Of a DNA stretch of 6,304 nt, positions 5,419-6,304 are shown piece after piece (within the stretch, counting starts at the first letter, position 1; the number at the start of each line of letters is the position of its first letter). Under the pieces are notes generated by a model. The model worked only from the letters and a program-made list of their open reading frames with translations. It made no database searches and was not told the origin of the DNA. Source of the DNA: Actinomycetes bacterium (GTDB lineage Bacteria; Actinomycetota; Thermoleophilia; RBG-16-64-13); contig JAKAHF010000120.1 in the NCBI GenBank assembly GCA_021815245.1, positions 1-6,304 on the forward strand, written 5' to 3'. The translations under genes were made by a program, and so were the position numbers.

Positions 5419-5989
5419 GACGCACGGCCTCGAGCCAACGCTGACGCTCCTCGAGGGTGCTGGTGCATACCACGGAGAAGGTCACCCGGCGCACGTCGCC
5501 GACCCCGCAGAGGCCGAAGACGCACTTCTTCCAGATGAGCTCCAGCGGGTCGCCGAAGGCCTCCACCTCGCGGGCGGGCGGCGTGTTCGCCGTGTTGAAG
5601 ACGAGCGCGGTGCGGGCCTTGAGTAGGCCTTCGGGGACGCCCTCGCCTCCGTCGCCCTCGAGGAAACGGTAGGCAACGCCGGCGCGCAGCACGCGGTCGA
5701 TCCAGCCCTTGAGAATGGCCGGCGGCGCGCCCCACCAGTTGGGGTGCACGATGACGATGCCGTCGGCCCGGGCGATCTCCGCGCAATGGGCGGCGACCAG
5801 GGGCGGCAATGGCTCGGCCGGGTCGGAGGCCGATTCGCCGGCTGCGAGAAGAGGGTCGAACCCCTCGCCGTAGAGGTCGTGCACCATCACGGTATGCCGG
5901 TTCAGCCACAGTTGCTCGGCCGCGACTTCGGCGATGGCGTGGTTGAAACTGCCGGGTGTGGGGTGCGCGAGGATGATGGAGACGTTCAT
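5390..5989 (-). CDS. Flavodoxin-fold NAD(P)H oxidoreductase (quinone reductase-like)
   Basis: This 199-residue protein belongs to the Flavodoxin_2 (NQO1/YwrO/KefF-type) family of FMN/FAD-dependent NAD(P)H oxidoreductases. The N-terminal strand and loop MNVSIILAHPTPGSFNHAIA has the flavin-phosphate-binding pattern. HPNWWGAPPAILKGWIDRVL (residues 82-101), then GVAYRF (104-109), is the family signature around the flavin. The length is normal for the family, and the end (LEERQRWLEAVRLMVDEAFG) is also typical. It probably reduces quinones or similar electrophiles in the cytoplasm; the natural substrate cannot be told. ATG 5989 is chosen because it has a strong Shine-Dalgarno sequence and overlaps the upstream gene's TGA as ATGA. 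The same frame runs open to 6262, but that stretch is the shadow of the upstream gene. Its 3' end overlaps the convergent nucleotidyltransferase gene by 29 bp. Confidence 0.92.
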   Translation of the reverse strand: MNVSIILAHPTPGSFNHAIAEVAAEQLWLNRHTVMVHDLYGEGFDPLLAAGESASDPAEPLPPLVAAHCAEIARADGIVIVHPNWWGAPPAILKGWIDRVLRAGVAYRFLEGDGGEGVPEGLLKARTALVFNTANTPPAREVEAFGDPLELIWKKCVFGLCGVGDVRRVTFSVVCTSTLEERQRWLEAVRLMVDEAFGR

Positions 5990-6304
5990 GCTCCGGGTTC
6001 CTCCTCCGGTGACGGCTCTGCGGTGTCTGGCGGCACGCCTTGCGGCGCAGTTCGCATGGTCTTCCTGGCAACCGCGGCGATGCTCTTCACCAACGGACCT
6101 TCGAGGTCTTTGCGCACCTGCGCGAAGGACTGCCGCACCGGCACGTTCTGCGGGCACTTCTCCTCGCATTTGCCGCAGTCGGAGCAGTCGGTCGTCCAGT
6201 GGGGCTTGCCGTCCTTGGTCTGCACCCCCAGGAAGAGGGCGTGGTAGATGCGTGCCTCCCACTTGGAGAAGACGTGGTAATTGTTGAGGTTCTTGAACGC
6301 CGCC
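5986..6304 (-). CDS. Aldo/keto reductase with 4Fe-4S C-terminus, partial (3' end only)
   Basis: Only the last 105 codons are visible; the frame is open to the window edge at 6303. The fragment carries WTTDCSDCGKCEEKCPQNVP with a CX2CX2CX3C cluster (visible residues 40, 43, 46 and 50), followed by a helix (VRQSFAQVRKDLEGPLV) and an acidic, proline-rich tail (PSPEEEPGA). This is how the ferredoxin-type aldo/keto reductases of COG1453 end: a TIM-barrel reductase followed by a small [4Fe-4S] domain. The upstream piece (NNYHVFSKWEARIYHALFLG) agrees with the helical linker of that family. The barrel itself is outside the window, so another ferredoxin-tailed oxidoreductase remains possible. Its TGA overlaps the ATG of the flavodoxin-fold gene (ATGA), pointing to a co-transcribed and translationally coupled redox pair, common in anaerobes. 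Confidence 0.82.
   Translation of the reverse strand, partial: AAFKNLNNYHVFSKWEARIYHALFLGVQTKDGKPHWTTDCSDCGKCEEKCPQNVPVRQSFAQVRKDLEGPLVKSIAAVARKTMRTAPQGVPPDTAEPSPEEEPGA
5999..6005 (-). promoter_or_regulatory. Ribosome binding site of the flavodoxin-fold oxidoreductase gene
   Basis: On the minus strand AGGAGGA sits nine bases before ATG 5989, inside the end of the aldo/keto reductase gene. It is the strongest Shine-Dalgarno sequence I noticed in the window and decides the start of this gene against the longer open frame. Confidence 0.7.

Noticed and set aside
5369..5626. Plus-strand open frame of 85 codons at the end of the nucleotidyltransferase gene
   Set aside because: It is a shadow opposite the flavodoxin-fold gene, with no motif or ribosome site of its own.
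5334..6071. Minus-strand open frame of 245 codons overlapping the flavodoxin-fold gene in another frame
   Set aside because: The translation is an Arg/Pro/Gly-rich repeat-like shadow. The overlapping frame 5390-5989 has a clear family match.

Overview
The window is high-GC bacterial DNA with dense, mostly unidirectional coding and frequent GTG starts. No stretch over 300 bases lacks a gene, and there is no RNA gene, insertion sequence, CRISPR array or other mobile element that I can support. The host is probably an anaerobic or facultative high-GC bacterium, because one partial protein is a ferredoxin-type aldo/keto reductase. A Coriobacteriia-like actinobacterium is possible, but the taxonomy is a guess. 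No marker gene is present.

Positions 1-5418 (+ strand) form one tightly packed run of six genes. In order they are: a gingipain-type C25 cysteine peptidase whose 5' end lies outside the window; a stand-alone PqqD-like peptide chaperone (RRE domain); a radical SAM/SPASM peptide maturase; a 59-codon precursor peptide gene at 3134-3313, seen only as the tail of a longer out-of-frame ORF; an HPr-kinase-like P-loop kinase; and an NTP_transf_5-type nucleotidyltransferase. Gaps are 7-20 bp or the genes overlap, so they are probably co-transcribed. No internal promoter or terminator is evident.

The run reads as a RiPP (ribosomally made, post-translationally modified peptide) gene cluster. In the proposed pathway, the PqqD protein binds the YxxPxI leader motif of the precursor, and the radical SAM enzyme modifies a short core with three Cys, one Trp and many Gly/Ser. 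The HprK-like kinase may then phosphorylate the precursor, which ends in Ser as in paeninodin-type lasso peptides. The nucleotidyltransferase may decorate the product further, and the C25 peptidase is a candidate processing protease or an unrelated neighbour. The lasso cyclase and the transglutaminase-like leader peptidase are absent, so this looks like a radical-SAM RiPP that uses the kinase/nucleotidyltransferase pair known from lasso clusters. No exporter lies in the window.

Positions 5390-6304 (- strand) hold an ordinary redox pair: the C-terminal end of a 4Fe-4S aldo/keto reductase, coupled through an ATGA overlap to a flavodoxin-fold NAD(P)H oxidoreductase. This pair converges on the RiPP run, and the two terminal genes overlap tail to tail by 29 bp.
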